From NCBI GenBank assembly GCA_024236375.1, contig JACKKP010000005.1, positions 1 to 64,000 on the forward strand: a stretch of DNA of 64,000 nt. Reading direction: 5' to 3'. Below are positions 17,208 to 26,267 of the stretch, piece after piece (position 1 is the stretch's first letter; each line of letters starts with the position of its first letter). A program made the translations under genes and the position numbers. The notes under the pieces were generated by a model, which saw only the letters and a list, made by a program, of their open reading frames with translations, did not search any database and was not told where the DNA came from. The stretch is from Rickettsiaceae bacterium. GTDB lineage: Bacteria; Pseudomonadota; Alphaproteobacteria; Rickettsiales; Rickettsiaceae.

Positions 17208-18881
17208 TTAAATAGTTTTATTGTTCTTAGCAACTTCTAATAGTTCTGCGCCCTTAAAAATATAATGTTTAGATGCAAGTGCATATAATCTTTTATCTTC
17301 AGTAACCAGAATCATACTGACTTTACCCTTAATTCTATGTAACAAATTTACTAGATAAGTATACCCTTCACTATCTAAGTCTTTATCAGCATTATTAAAT
17401 AAAATAATTTTCGGTTCATTAATCAAAGATCTAGCTATACATATTCGATGTTTGATACCTGGAGATAAAACATCAACAACACTATCGCCAATTTTTGTTT
17501 CAAACCCATTAGGTAGAGCATCAATTATTTTACTAATACCTAATAAATTCGTAACATATTTTGCTTTAGGCTCATTATTAGTGTTAAATCCAGTAAGATT
17601 TTCCATAATGGTCCCTTCAAACACAGTTCCATCAGAATCAATAAACCCTATGTGATTCACTAGTTTATCTGAGCTAAAATGATTAATTTGAACTCCATCA
17701 ATTAATACATTTCCGCTACTCGCTTCAATTTCACCTATCATTACTTTAAGTAATGTAGTTTTTTGATAATTATTAGATCCATGAATAGCGATAATATCTG
17801 GTATCTGTATATTAAGATTAATATTTTGTAATAGAATTCGCCCTTTTTGAACCAAGCATAGATCTTCTATACTTAAACTTCCTTGAACCTCTAATTCTTT
17901 ATCTACGTGTCCTTGCCGACTAATTTGTGGAGTATTGAATAATTCTTCAACTGATGATATACCTACTTTATAATCTTGATATTGATTCCATAAAGTGGAT
18001 GCTTTACTAAGTGGTTGCATTAACTTTCCAGATAAAAGCAGAGTAGCAGTAATCCCGCCTGTAGTTAACTCAGAATAAACTACCATTGGAGCACCAACTG
18101 CTACAATCATAATGATCATCAATTCATTCATTAAACTATTATATGCATTACTTCTCGCTGCAGCCATCGATGCTTTATAGCTGCTAAGCGTTACATCTTC
18201 TTTTATTATGTCAAATTTCTTTTTAAATATAAATTCTGCTCCATAAGCCTTAACAGAATGTATCCCTCGCAATACTTCTATAATAAAATTATATTTATGA
18301 TCATCTGAAGCGTTTTGTGTATCTAATGCAGTATTTAATTCTTGGCCAATTTTAAAATTTAAGGTAGCAAATACCACAATAAAAAAGATTGGCACTAATA
18401 CTAGTGCGCCTGCAATGTAATATATTAAAAATAAAAACACTAATGAAAAAACTATATCTATTAATGATATAATAGCTTGACCACTATAAAAATCTCTTAA
18501 TCTGTTAAAACTTGCTAAAGTTTGGATCCTCGTACCGGGCCCTTCGGGTTTTAATTTAGTAATGTCAGCGTTAATATATTGCCTTAATCCATTAGCCACT
18601 ATACTATATTCATATAATGCACCTCCCCAACCAGTGATGTAATCTCTTATACATCTAAGAAGTGCTTCTAATATTATTGCAAAACAAGTAGAGACAGTTA
18701 ATACCACTAACATATCATAACTATTATAATTGATCATAACACGATCATATACTTGTAGTACCATTATAGGTAAAGCTAGAGATAAAAAATTAATTATTAG
18801 AGTACAAAGCAAAATCTCACGTAAGTCAAAGCGAAATTTAAATTCTGGATTGTCTAGCTTATAATTTTTGATTAAGTTCAT
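17208..18881 (-). CDS. Type I secretion ABC exporter, subunit 1 (degenerate ATP site)
   Basis: This 557-residue HlyB/PrtD-like protein lacks the N-terminal peptidase-like domain. The membrane domain has LPIMVLQVYDRVMINYNSYD and PEGPGTRIQTLASFNRLRDF, both typical of type I secretion exporters. The ATPase domain is degenerate. Walker A reads GSNNYQKTT (368-376), with glycines missing. The Q-loop Gln is Asp, Walker B ends in ILFNN with no acidic pair, and the H-loop His is Glu. By contrast the signature is partly kept (LSPGI, 472-476), as is the D-loop (KDLDSEG). ATG 18881 was preferred over an upstream TTG (18989). It is followed by subunit 2. Confidence 0.9.
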   Translation of the reverse strand: MNLIKNYKLDNPEFKFRFDLREILLCTLIINFLSLALPIMVLQVYDRVMINYNSYDMLVVLTVSTCFAIILEALLRCIRDYITGWGGALYEYSIVANGLRQYINADITKLKPEGPGTRIQTLASFNRLRDFYSGQAIISLIDIVFSLVFLFLIYYIAGALVLVPIFFIVVFATLNFKIGQELNTALDTQNASDDHKYNFIIEVLRGIHSVKAYGAEFIFKKKFDIIKEDVTLSSYKASMAAARSNAYNSLMNELMIIMIVAVGAPMVVYSELTTGGITATLLLSGKLMQPLSKASTLWNQYQDYKVGISSVEELFNTPQISRQGHVDKELEVQGSLSIEDLCLVQKGRILLQNINLNIQIPDIIAIHGSNNYQKTTLLKVMIGEIEASSGNVLIDGVQINHFSSDKLVNHIGFIDSDGTVFEGTIMENLTGFNTNNEPKAKYVTNLLGISKIIDALPNGFETKIGDSVVDVLSPGIKHRICIARSLINEPKIILFNNADKDLDSEGYTYLVNLLHRIKGKVSMILVTEDKRLYALASKHYIFKGAELLEVAKNNKTI

Positions 18882-19124
18882 TTTATAAATAGTTAAGTAT
18901 AATATTTCACTTCCAACTAATTGCGCTATTAACGCACGGATTAAATAAATTATAAAATTACCATTTTTTATAACAACAAATCTGAGCAAAAAAGTATATA
19001 TTAGAAAATTATATTTTATTAACTGTTTACTTTAAGTCACTAAATATTTAGCAAATCGTTAATTGAGGATAAAATCACCCCAGTAATCATTATATTAGTA
19101 TCTTTTGTAAATATTGATTTTTAA

Positions 19125-21608
19125 TTATGAAAATTGATTGTTTGAGTCGTTATTATCTAAATGTAAATTTTGCATCTGAGGATCAGCTGGTTCTGGAGGG
19201 ACCCCTGAGAAACTCATTGGATCATTAGAAGAATTACTCGTATCAACTAAAGTAGTAAATGCAAAACTATTATCATTAAATTGCAGTAATTCAATATTAG
19301 ATAACACATTTACACCATCTCGATTGGGTACTGTATCTGTTATTGTCACTGTATTATTAGAATTAATTACATAAGTATATTCACTTGAGTCACCACTAAA
19401 TATAGCTTTATCGTCTCCTGCTCCTCCATCTATATTATCATTACCACTTCCTATATATATAGTATCATCACCAGTACCGGCAAAAACTGTATCATTGCCA
19501 CCATCTGTATATATAGTATCGTTACCAGTACCCCCATCCATAATATCGTCACCTTCACCCCCGTATATTATATCATCACCTACTCCTGTATATATTATGT
19601 CATTTCCATCGTCACCGTATACTGTATCATTTCCTAATTTAGTGTATATAATATCATCACCGCCGCTTCCTCTGACAAAATCGTCACCTAAACCACTATC
19701 AATTTGATCATTACCTTCACCTCCATCTATTATATCATTTCCTATTTCCGTGGTAATATTATCATTACCTTCACCTGCTGATATTATATTATTACCTGAA
19801 CCACCATATATTATATTATTACCACCAACAGTAGTAATAGTATCATCTCCTTCGCCTCCATATATATAGTTATCCCCTACACCTGTAGTGATTATATTAT
19901 TACCTGGACCACCAAATATAATATTATTACCATCACCTGCATTTATATCATCATTTCCTTCTTCTCCTTCTATAGTATTGTTACCATTACCCACGGTAAT
20001 TTTATCATCACCAATTCCGCCAAATATGTTATTATTACCATCACCCGCATTTATGTTATCGTCTCCTTCTTCTCCTTCTATAGTATTGTTACCATTACCC
20101 ACAGTAATTTTATCATCACCAATTCCGCCAAATATGTTATTATTACCATCACCCGCATTTATGTTATCATCTCCTTCTTCGCCATATATAGTGTCATCTC
20201 CATCATTTCCATATATAGTATCGTTGCCTGAACCACCATAGATTTTATCGTTGCCTGTTCCACCATGGATTTTATCATCTCCTTCTTCGCCATATAAAGT
20301 ATCATTGCCTGTTCCGCCATATAACGCATCATTGCCTGTTCCGCCATATAACGCATCATTACCTGTTCCGCCATATAACGCATCATTATTAGGACCACCA
20401 TATATTGTATCATCACCGCCATGACCAAAAATATTATCTTCTCCAGCTCCGCCATATATAGTGTCATTTCCAGAAGTGCCCGTTAATGTGTCATCAATAG
20501 ATGTAATGTCTATTGTACTTTGTACAGTGAAATTAATAATTAAATCATCAAAATTTTGGTTATTATTAGAAACATCATTTTCCCATCTTGCTATACTACC
20601 TTCATCATTAAACATTACGTGGTTCAATCCATCCATGTTCAAACTAGGATCAGAAAATAAAATAAATGATGTACTACTCATCAAAGCGCCGCTTTCTGAA
20701 TATGCTAACCAATTACCATCTACATTTTTAAATATCACCTGACTATTATCAGCCAAATTACTATTTAATGCACCACCATTAGGTACTATAAAAAGACCAA
20801 TTTGTGTAGCGTTTGTGGGTATTTGAGTAGAATAGAAATTTGTAATTATATTTCCAGCAGCAGCTTGCTGCACATCAGCTACTGCTATGATACCCGAAAT
20901 TGGGTTGCCATCTGCATCTGCAAAATAATAACCTATTGAACTATTAGAGGAATTTGATTGAGCTGATATAGAATTAAGACTTACTGAAGTACCATACTCA
21001 GGAAATATTTCATAATTTCCATTAGTCTGTCTCTGAGGAATTGGAGCATCTGGAAGATTTTTTGGATTAATAGTGATACCTATAAAATTATCTCCACTAG
21101 GTGCGTTACCTTCGTTTATTAGATTTGCCCATTCTTGAATTACTTGTGATTTAACTTCAACCTGATTATCTGATCCTTCCAAATTTTGTTTTAAATTAGT
21201 CTCGATTTTGTTATTGCTTACCTCTTCAGAGCTTTGCTCTTTGCCAAATTCCATGTTAATTAAATTATGTTGTTCAGCCTCTTGATTCAAATAAGAATTA
21301 AAGTTTTTATTATTTATCGCAATAGTATCATCACTTACTTGATCCTGAGATTCTTCATTATTTGAAGAATCTATAATGGCTTCATCTGCGGTGGTTTGAT
21401 ATTCTGAATCTTGAAAGCTTTCTAACTTTACTTTTTTATCATCCTGCGTGGCTAATAAATCCTCTGATTGACTAGATTTATCATCCGCTTGTATGTTAGT
21501 TACTTTGAATTTAGCTTTTTGTAGATTATCGCTATTTTCAAATTGATCAAATTTCTCTCGCTGGGTATATTCTTTAAGAATTTTATTCTTACCATTTAAA
21601 TCAGCCAT
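19125..21608 (-). CDS. RTX repeat protein with DUF4114 domain, type I secretion substrate
   Basis: This 827-residue protein has an acidic, low-complexity N-terminus (1-165). A DUF4114-like domain spans about 225-365 (LFIVPNGG, VIFKNVDGNW, ILFSDPSLN...NFDDLIINF). Some 40 RTX nonapeptides follow (about 373-735; GGxGNDxLY type), which bind calcium outside the cell. A closing beta module (EYTYVINSNNTVTITD...NVLSNIELLQF) precedes an acidic/Asn-rich tail that should act as the uncleaved C-terminal secretion signal. No N-terminal signal peptide is present, as expected for type I secretion. It is transcribed ahead of the two ABC genes and hlyD on the same strand. The likely role is as an adhesin or surface protein; no enzymatic domain is seen. 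Confidence 0.92.
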   Translation of the reverse strand: MADLNGKNKILKEYTQREKFDQFENSDNLQKAKFKVTNIQADDKSSQSEDLLATQDDKKVKLESFQDSEYQTTADEAIIDSSNNEESQDQVSDDTIAINNKNFNSYLNQEAEQHNLINMEFGKEQSSEEVSNNKIETNLKQNLEGSDNQVEVKSQVIQEWANLINEGNAPSGDNFIGITINPKNLPDAPIPQRQTNGNYEIFPEYGTSVSLNSISAQSNSSNSSIGYYFADADGNPISGIIAVADVQQAAAGNIITNFYSTQIPTNATQIGLFIVPNGGALNSNLADNSQVIFKNVDGNWLAYSESGALMSSTSFILFSDPSLNMDGLNHVMFNDEGSIARWENDVSNNNQNFDDLIINFTVQSTIDITSIDDTLTGTSGNDTIYGGAGEDNIFGHGGDDTIYGGPNNDALYGGTGNDALYGGTGNDALYGGTGNDTLYGEEGDDKIHGGTGNDKIYGGSGNDTIYGNDGDDTIYGEEGDDNINAGDGNNNIFGGIGDDKITVGNGNNTIEGEEGDDNINAGDGNNNIFGGIGDDKITVGNGNNTIEGEEGNDDINAGDGNNIIFGGPGNNIITTGVGDNYIYGGEGDDTITTVGGNNIIYGGSGNNIISAGEGNDNITTEIGNDIIDGGEGNDQIDSGLGDDFVRGSGGDDIIYTKLGNDTVYGDDGNDIIYTGVGDDIIYGGEGDDIMDGGTGNDTIYTDGGNDTVFAGTGDDTIYIGSGNDNIDGGAGDDKAIFSGDSSEYTYVINSNNTVTITDTVPNRDGVNVLSNIELLQFNDNSFAFTTLVDTSNSSNDPMSFSGVPPEPADPQMQNLHLDNNDSNNQFS
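19941..20156 (-). repeat. Two 108-bp tandem DNA repeats inside the RTX region
   Basis: Units 19941-20048 and 20049-20156 are nearly identical, followed by a partial third copy. Each encodes 36 residues, four RTX nonapeptides (EEGDDNINAGDGNNNIFGG...). In-frame units suggest recent duplication and copy-number variation. Confidence 0.85.
20298..20378 (-). repeat. Three 27-bp tandem repeats inside the RTX region
   Basis: Three consecutive 27-base units (starting near 20298, 20325 and 20352) each encode the nonapeptide YGGTGNDAL or a close variant. Copies two and three differ by about one base, pointing to recent slippage. Confidence 0.85.
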
Positions 21609-21640
21609 AAATATTATTTATTAATTAATATACAGTATTT

Positions 21641-21669
21641 ATTATACTACTTGTTAATTAATTCGTCAT
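21641..21669 (-). promoter_or_regulatory. Candidate promoter of the RTX secretion operon
   Basis: On the minus strand ATGACG (21669-21664) is spaced 17 bases from a perfect TATAAT (21646-21641), 33 bases upstream of the RTX ATG. The -35 box matches consensus at four of six positions. Confidence 0.5.
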
Positions 21670-21720
21670 TAATTATAGGCCATTATTGATAGAAAAAGTT
21701 CCGTAATTTGGTAATTAAGA

Positions 21721-22605
21721 TTATATGAATATTTTTATAGGTAATTTATCTTTAAAGATACCAACTAAGATCAAAAAATTAATCCATATTTGAATAGCAT
21801 AAATACTATAGGCCACATAAGTAGGGAGCCATAAGCTCATATACCCAAATAATATAGTAAAACCACTAGAAAATAACACTACTCTGATTGCGCTTTTCAA
21901 ATTATTATTGTAACCTAATAATTTTGAGAAAAAGAAAATAGCCAATATCAAAAATACTTTTTCAAAAATTATATTAAAATATATTAAAATAGAAGCAATA
22001 GGAAAAATATTATAGATAATCACGCGCGGGAAACGCATTACTATATCTAAAATTTGATTCTGTAAGTAAGCACTATCAAGATTTATCGCTGTTGTACCAA
22101 TAATATCTTGATAATTAATGATGAAATTCTCAATAATTTTACCACTATTATCCAAAAAATTAATATGGATATTATTTTTACGTAATACTACTGGAATTTT
22201 CATTAATTCAGAAGGATTCAGTGTATTATCGACATCCACAACAAATATTTTATTACTTATATACATTATATTATCTGAAACTGGATCACTAAAAGTAAGA
22301 GATTTACCATCATATTGTAATGAAGGAAATTCCTCTATTAAAGCAGCCACTCCTTGTACATTTGGTGCTTCCTGATTATATCTCAAATATAACATTAAGT
22401 TATTATTGTAGTTAAGTAGGAATATACTCAATATAAAAGCAGCAATAGTCGATAACACTAGAACATATTTTGCACCATATCCCTTATAAGAATTATATAC
22501 ATTATAATAAAATTGTGGCGAACTAACTGAACACCATAGGATCTTAGTCAATATCAAAATAAATTGATAAAATTGAGAAAAGTATATTGTCATAAAAAAA
22601 TACAT
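21721..22605 (-). CDS. DUF1189-like membrane protein
   Basis: This 294-residue integral membrane protein has an early SPQFYYNVYNSYKGYGAKYVLVLS segment followed by a membrane helix. A periplasmic domain (about 75-190) contains SLQYDGKSLTF and VVDVDNTLNP. Four C-terminal membrane helices follow. The pattern fits the DUF1189 family, whose function is unknown. The gene lies 112 bases upstream of the RTX gene on the same strand. It may simply neighbour the secretion operon, since a promoter sits in the gap. The first ATG was used; an ATG at residue 5 is an alternative. Confidence 0.6.
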   Translation of the reverse strand: MYFFMTIYFSQFYQFILILTKILWCSVSSPQFYYNVYNSYKGYGAKYVLVLSTIAAFILSIFLLNYNNNLMLYLRYNQEAPNVQGVAALIEEFPSLQYDGKSLTFSDPVSDNIMYISNKIFVVDVDNTLNPSELMKIPVVLRKNNIHINFLDNSGKIIENFIINYQDIIGTTAINLDSAYLQNQILDIVMRFPRVIIYNIFPIASILIYFNIIFEKVFLILAIFFFSKLLGYNNNLKSAIRVVLFSSGFTILFGYMSLWLPTYVAYSIYAIQIWINFLILVGIFKDKLPIKIFI

Positions 22606-22658
22606 GAGTTAGTATTTGCAAAAATATTCTACAGAACATTATAAATATATCAAACAAA

Positions 22659-24608
22659 ATGCAAAATGACTCATTAGATCAACTTAGTAATTATATTAAA
22701 ATATTATCAGTTGATGCTATTGAAAAAGCAAATTCTGGTCATCCTGGGATGCCAATGGGCTTTGCACAAGTCATGACTAATTTGGTTTTCAATTTTCTAA
22801 AGTTTAATCCCAATGATCCTAAGTGGCCAAATCGAGATCGATTAGTACTATCAGCAGGCCATGGATCAATGTTATTATATTCTTTTTTCTATCTGACTGG
22901 TTACAAAAATTTTACTCTTGAAGATATAAAAAATTTTCGTCAATTAAATTCGAAGGCTGCTGGACACCCAGAAAGTCATTTATATGAGGCTATTGAGACT
23001 ACTACAGGACCACTTGGGCAAGGAATAGCAAATGCAGTTGGAATGGCGATAGCAGAAAAAAAACTTAAAGCGAAACTTGGTTCAGAAATTTGTGACTATA
23101 AAATTTACGTCATTGTCGGTGATGGCTGTTTGATGGAAGGTATAGCCTATGAAGCTATGTCTTTAGCAGGTCATCTAAAACTAGATAATTTAGTCATTTT
23201 ATTTGATGATAATAATATTACCATTGATGGTAAAACTAGCTTATCAGTGTCGGAAGATCATTTGAAAAAATTTACGGCAATGGGATTTGCCACTAAAGCC
23301 GCTGACGGACACAATCAAGAGGATATTTTTGATGCTTTATCTTGGGCTAATAAACAAAAATCTCCCTGCTTTATTGCATTTAAAACTGTGATAGCTAAAG
23401 GTAGTAAAACTAAAGAGAATAGTTCTAAAGCGCATGGATCACCATTAGGTGTAGATGAAATTTCATATTTTAAGAATAATATTAATTATCCAGACCAAGC
23501 ATTTACTATAAAAGATGAATTATTATCAGCATGGCGTAATGCGTGGCAAAGAAATCAACAAGATTATAATAAATGGTATGAATTATATCATAATCTAGAT
23601 ATTCAACAGAAAAACTATTTAGTAGGGAAAACTATAGAATTTCCTAAAATTGATTTAGCGTATGATGAAGCTGAGGCTACTAGGGTCTCTTCTGGTAAAA
23701 TCATTTCTCAATTACTAAAATATAATGACAAAATGATAATAGGATCGGCTGATTTAGCAGGCTCTAATAATTTAATTAATCCGAATAATTTGACTATATC
23801 ACATAATGATTTTAGCGGCAATTTTATTAATTATGGTATACGCGAACATGCAATGGCTGGTATAATGAATGGTTTATCATTATCTGGTTTTACCCCTTTT
23901 GGAGGTAGTTTTTTAGTGTTTTCTGATTATATGCGTCCCGCGATCAGGCTCTCTGCACTCATGCAATTACAGATAATTTACATCATGACACATGATTCTA
24001 TTGGAGTTGGAGAAGATGGACCAACCCATCAGCCTATAGAACATCTTGCTTCATTTAGGGCAATGCCTGGTATTAATCTGTTTAGGCCAGCTGATTTTAT
24101 TGAAACTCAAGAATGTTACAACATTGCTTTAGAAACACACATGCCTGCTATTTTTGCGTTATCAAGGCAAAAAACCCCACAAATTAGGAAATGTTCGGAA
24201 AAGAATTTATCAAAACAAGGTGGCTATATTATCTCACAAGAGCATGATAAAAGAAATTTACAAGTTACTATATTTGCAAGTGGCACTGAAGTTGATATAG
24301 CATTACAAGTACAAGATGTATTACAAACTGACAATATTTCTGTTAGAGTTTGTTCTGTTCCATCAATGTGTATATTGTTGAATCAATCAAGTGATTATAT
24401 CAATTATTTGAGAGGAAATGCTCAAATAATTGTTGCAATCGAGGCTGCTACAGAGTTTGGGTGGCATAAAATCATAGGATCTCAAGGTGTATTTTTTGGT
24501 GTTAACCAATTTGGGGCATCAGCCCCCTCCTCTGAATTATATAAATTATTCAACTTAACAAAAGGTCATATAGCAGATAAAATCAGGCAATTATTATCCG
24601 CTTCCTAA
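22659..24608 (+). CDS. tkt: Transketolase
   Basis: This 649-residue thiamine-diphosphate enzyme of the pentose phosphate pathway moves two-carbon units between sugar phosphates. It has the N-terminal EKANSGHPGMPMG motif and the TPP-binding GDGCLMEGIAYEAMSLAGHL...NN motif (from about residue 154). The central pyrimidine domain includes NYGIREHAMAGIMNG and THDSIGVGEDGPTHQP. The length is normal. Its last four bases overlap tail-to-tail with the terminase gene on the other strand. With pgi it indicates active sugar-phosphate metabolism. Confidence 0.96.
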   Translation: MQNDSLDQLSNYIKILSVDAIEKANSGHPGMPMGFAQVMTNLVFNFLKFNPNDPKWPNRDRLVLSAGHGSMLLYSFFYLTGYKNFTLEDIKNFRQLNSKAAGHPESHLYEAIETTTGPLGQGIANAVGMAIAEKKLKAKLGSEICDYKIYVIVGDGCLMEGIAYEAMSLAGHLKLDNLVILFDDNNITIDGKTSLSVSEDHLKKFTAMGFATKAADGHNQEDIFDALSWANKQKSPCFIAFKTVIAKGSKTKENSSKAHGSPLGVDEISYFKNNINYPDQAFTIKDELLSAWRNAWQRNQQDYNKWYELYHNLDIQQKNYLVGKTIEFPKIDLAYDEAEATRVSSGKIISQLLKYNDKMIIGSADLAGSNNLINPNNLTISHNDFSGNFINYGIREHAMAGIMNGLSLSGFTPFGGSFLVFSDYMRPAIRLSALMQLQIIYIMTHDSIGVGEDGPTHQPIEHLASFRAMPGINLFRPADFIETQECYNIALETHMPAIFALSRQKTPQIRKCSEKNLSKQGGYIISQEHDKRNLQVTIFASGTEVDIALQVQDVLQTDNISVRVCSVPSMCILLNQSSDYINYLRGNAQIIVAIEAATEFGWHKIIGSQGVFFGVNQFGASAPSSELYKLFNLTKGHIADKIRQLLSAS

Positions 24609-26008
24609 AAACTCCTAATAAAATGCGACTGCATTGGTTGGTTGTTATTAGTTTTTGTGAAATTCAAAAATTGGCTTATAGCGTCAACTATATCATCATG
24701 TTTATTATTAGGAAAATTAGTTAATTCCCTAATAATTTCTTGATTAACCGACGTTTTATTAATAATCAATACTCTCTGATCTTGAAAAAGAGGTATCACC
24801 GATGCAAAGCGTGTTACTTTGTCTTGCATCGGTTTAATTGCTTTAATACCTTTATAATTCGCTAAAAGCAAATCTTGAATAAGAGATTGCCCACTTGATT
24901 TATCTTCAATCAAAACATATTTGGGAGAATATTTAGCAATTTGTTTTTCTATTGCTTTTTTGAGTTCTGGATAACTCATTTTTTTGCGTATCATAGAAAC
25001 TAAATAATATTTTGTATCTATGATCCCCCAACAAATTCCAACACTATAATCAGAATTTTCTGAAATTTTGATTGCTGTGTCCCAGCTGAGCACATAATAT
25101 TGGAATTGTGGTATCTCATGATAAAAAGTGATATCCTCTAAAGATAACATATTAAATGATGAAGGTAGAGGTTCTTGTAAAAATTGCGCAGCAAAATTGC
25201 GCGTTCCTATTTCACGCTCTATTTCATATAAAAATTCTTGTTGGTCTCGACCAAAATTAAGTAAATTATTTTTATAGTAGTTATATTTTTTACCACTCAC
25301 CTCATATAGATAGTCAATATTGGCAATTGCTGGAATTTTGAGTAATGTCCACCCTCCACTTGCTATTAAATGACTGGTCAAATCTTCGTCATGTAAACGT
25401 TGCATCACTAGGATTATAGCACCATTTTGTTTGTTATTTAAGCGTGTTACAAAAGTTGTTTCGAACCATTCTATAACTTTTTTTCTATATTTTGGCGAAT
25501 TAATTTGTGTAGGATTATGAGGATCATCAATAATTAATATATCGCCTCCTTCACCTGTTATGCTCCCTCCAACGCTAGTTGCAAAACGAAAACCATTATT
25601 AGTAGTCAAAAATTTACTTTTTTGGTTATGTTGTTTGCTAAGCCTACATTTTGGAAATAATTCTTTATACCAGTTATTAGATAATATCAATCTACAATCT
25701 ATTGAATGTTTGATACTAAGTACTGATGAATAACATGCGACCATAATTCTTTTCGAAGGATTATGACCCATTAACCACGCAGGCCAAGCAACGCTGACAC
25801 ATATTGATTTCAGAGATCGAGGCGGAATATTAATAATTAGGCGCTTAATATTACCTTTTTCTACTTCATTTAAATAATTAGCAATTAAATCAATATGCCA
25901 ATTAGGGTGATATTCTGAATTAGGATTAATAGTATGAAATACTTTACCTATAAAGCTGCTCAAATCTTGTCTTAAAACCGCATTTAATAGGTTCTTATCT
26001 ATTTTCAT
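24605..26008 (-). CDS. Terminase large subunit (phage/GTA type)
   Basis: This 467-residue DNA-packaging motor has both functional parts. The ATPase has the Walker A-like PPRSLKS at 62-68 and Walker B ILIIDDP with D161-D162. The C-terminal RNase H-like nuclease has acidic residues D310 (SWDTA), E369 (IEDKSSG) and D438/D439/D442 (HDDIVDA). All key residues are present, so it does not look decayed. It is closest in style to terminases of alphaproteobacterial gene transfer agents and HK97-like phages. It follows the portal gene and a small ORF in one overlapping unit. Confidence 0.92.
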   Translation of the reverse strand: MKIDKNLLNAVLRQDLSSFIGKVFHTINPNSEYHPNWHIDLIANYLNEVEKGNIKRLIINIPPRSLKSICVSVAWPAWLMGHNPSKRIMVACYSSVLSIKHSIDCRLILSNNWYKELFPKCRLSKQHNQKSKFLTTNNGFRFATSVGGSITGEGGDILIIDDPHNPTQINSPKYRKKVIEWFETTFVTRLNNKQNGAIILVMQRLHDEDLTSHLIASGGWTLLKIPAIANIDYLYEVSGKKYNYYKNNLLNFGRDQQEFLYEIEREIGTRNFAAQFLQEPLPSSFNMLSLEDITFYHEIPQFQYYVLSWDTAIKISENSDYSVGICWGIIDTKYYLVSMIRKKMSYPELKKAIEKQIAKYSPKYVLIEDKSSGQSLIQDLLLANYKGIKAIKPMQDKVTRFASVIPLFQDQRVLIINKTSVNQEIIRELTNFPNNKHDDIVDAISQFLNFTKTNNNQPMQSHFIRSF

Positions 26009-26267
26009 CTTTATATTTATTTATGAATCTTAAAATAATATCCTGATCTTCCAAGGCTATATTATGTTCTTCATCAGCAAAATCTTCCTGACTAATTTTG
26101 TTAAGCTGAATAATGAGTTTAACTAATTTATTTAATGTATCTGTTATATTTTTTTTCTGATTTATAGCGATTTTACTTTTTTTACTGCGCAATTCATCTA
26201 ATTCTTCTTCAAGCATCAGCACTAAACGTACAATAAAACCATATAATTTATCTAAGGTCTGTTTCAT
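25995..26267 (-). CDS. Small helical protein between portal and terminase (possible small terminase)
   Basis: This charged, helical 90-residue protein has heptad-like segments (RLVLMLEEELDELRSKK, LNKLVKLIIQLNKI). It overlaps the portal gene by 20 bases and the terminase gene by 14, so translation of all three is probably coupled. No family is recognised by sequence. Position next to TerL, size and helical content would suit a small terminase subunit or GTA gp1-like protein, but this is only positional inference. Confidence 0.6.
   Translation of the reverse strand: MKQTLDKLYGFIVRLVLMLEEELDELRSKKSKIAINQKKNITDTLNKLVKLIIQLNKISQEDFADEEHNIALEDQDIILRFINKYKDENR

Noticed and set aside
19941..20378. 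Regular repeats resembling a CRISPR array
   Set aside because: Spacing is fixed, the spacers are not unique, and the units encode RTX nonapeptides in frame. No cas gene is present.
19888..20467. Plus- and alternate-frame ORFs (up to 117 residues) across the RTX repeats
   Set aside because: They are made of short periodic peptides mirroring the RTX DNA repeat and lack start signals. The RTX frame explains the region.
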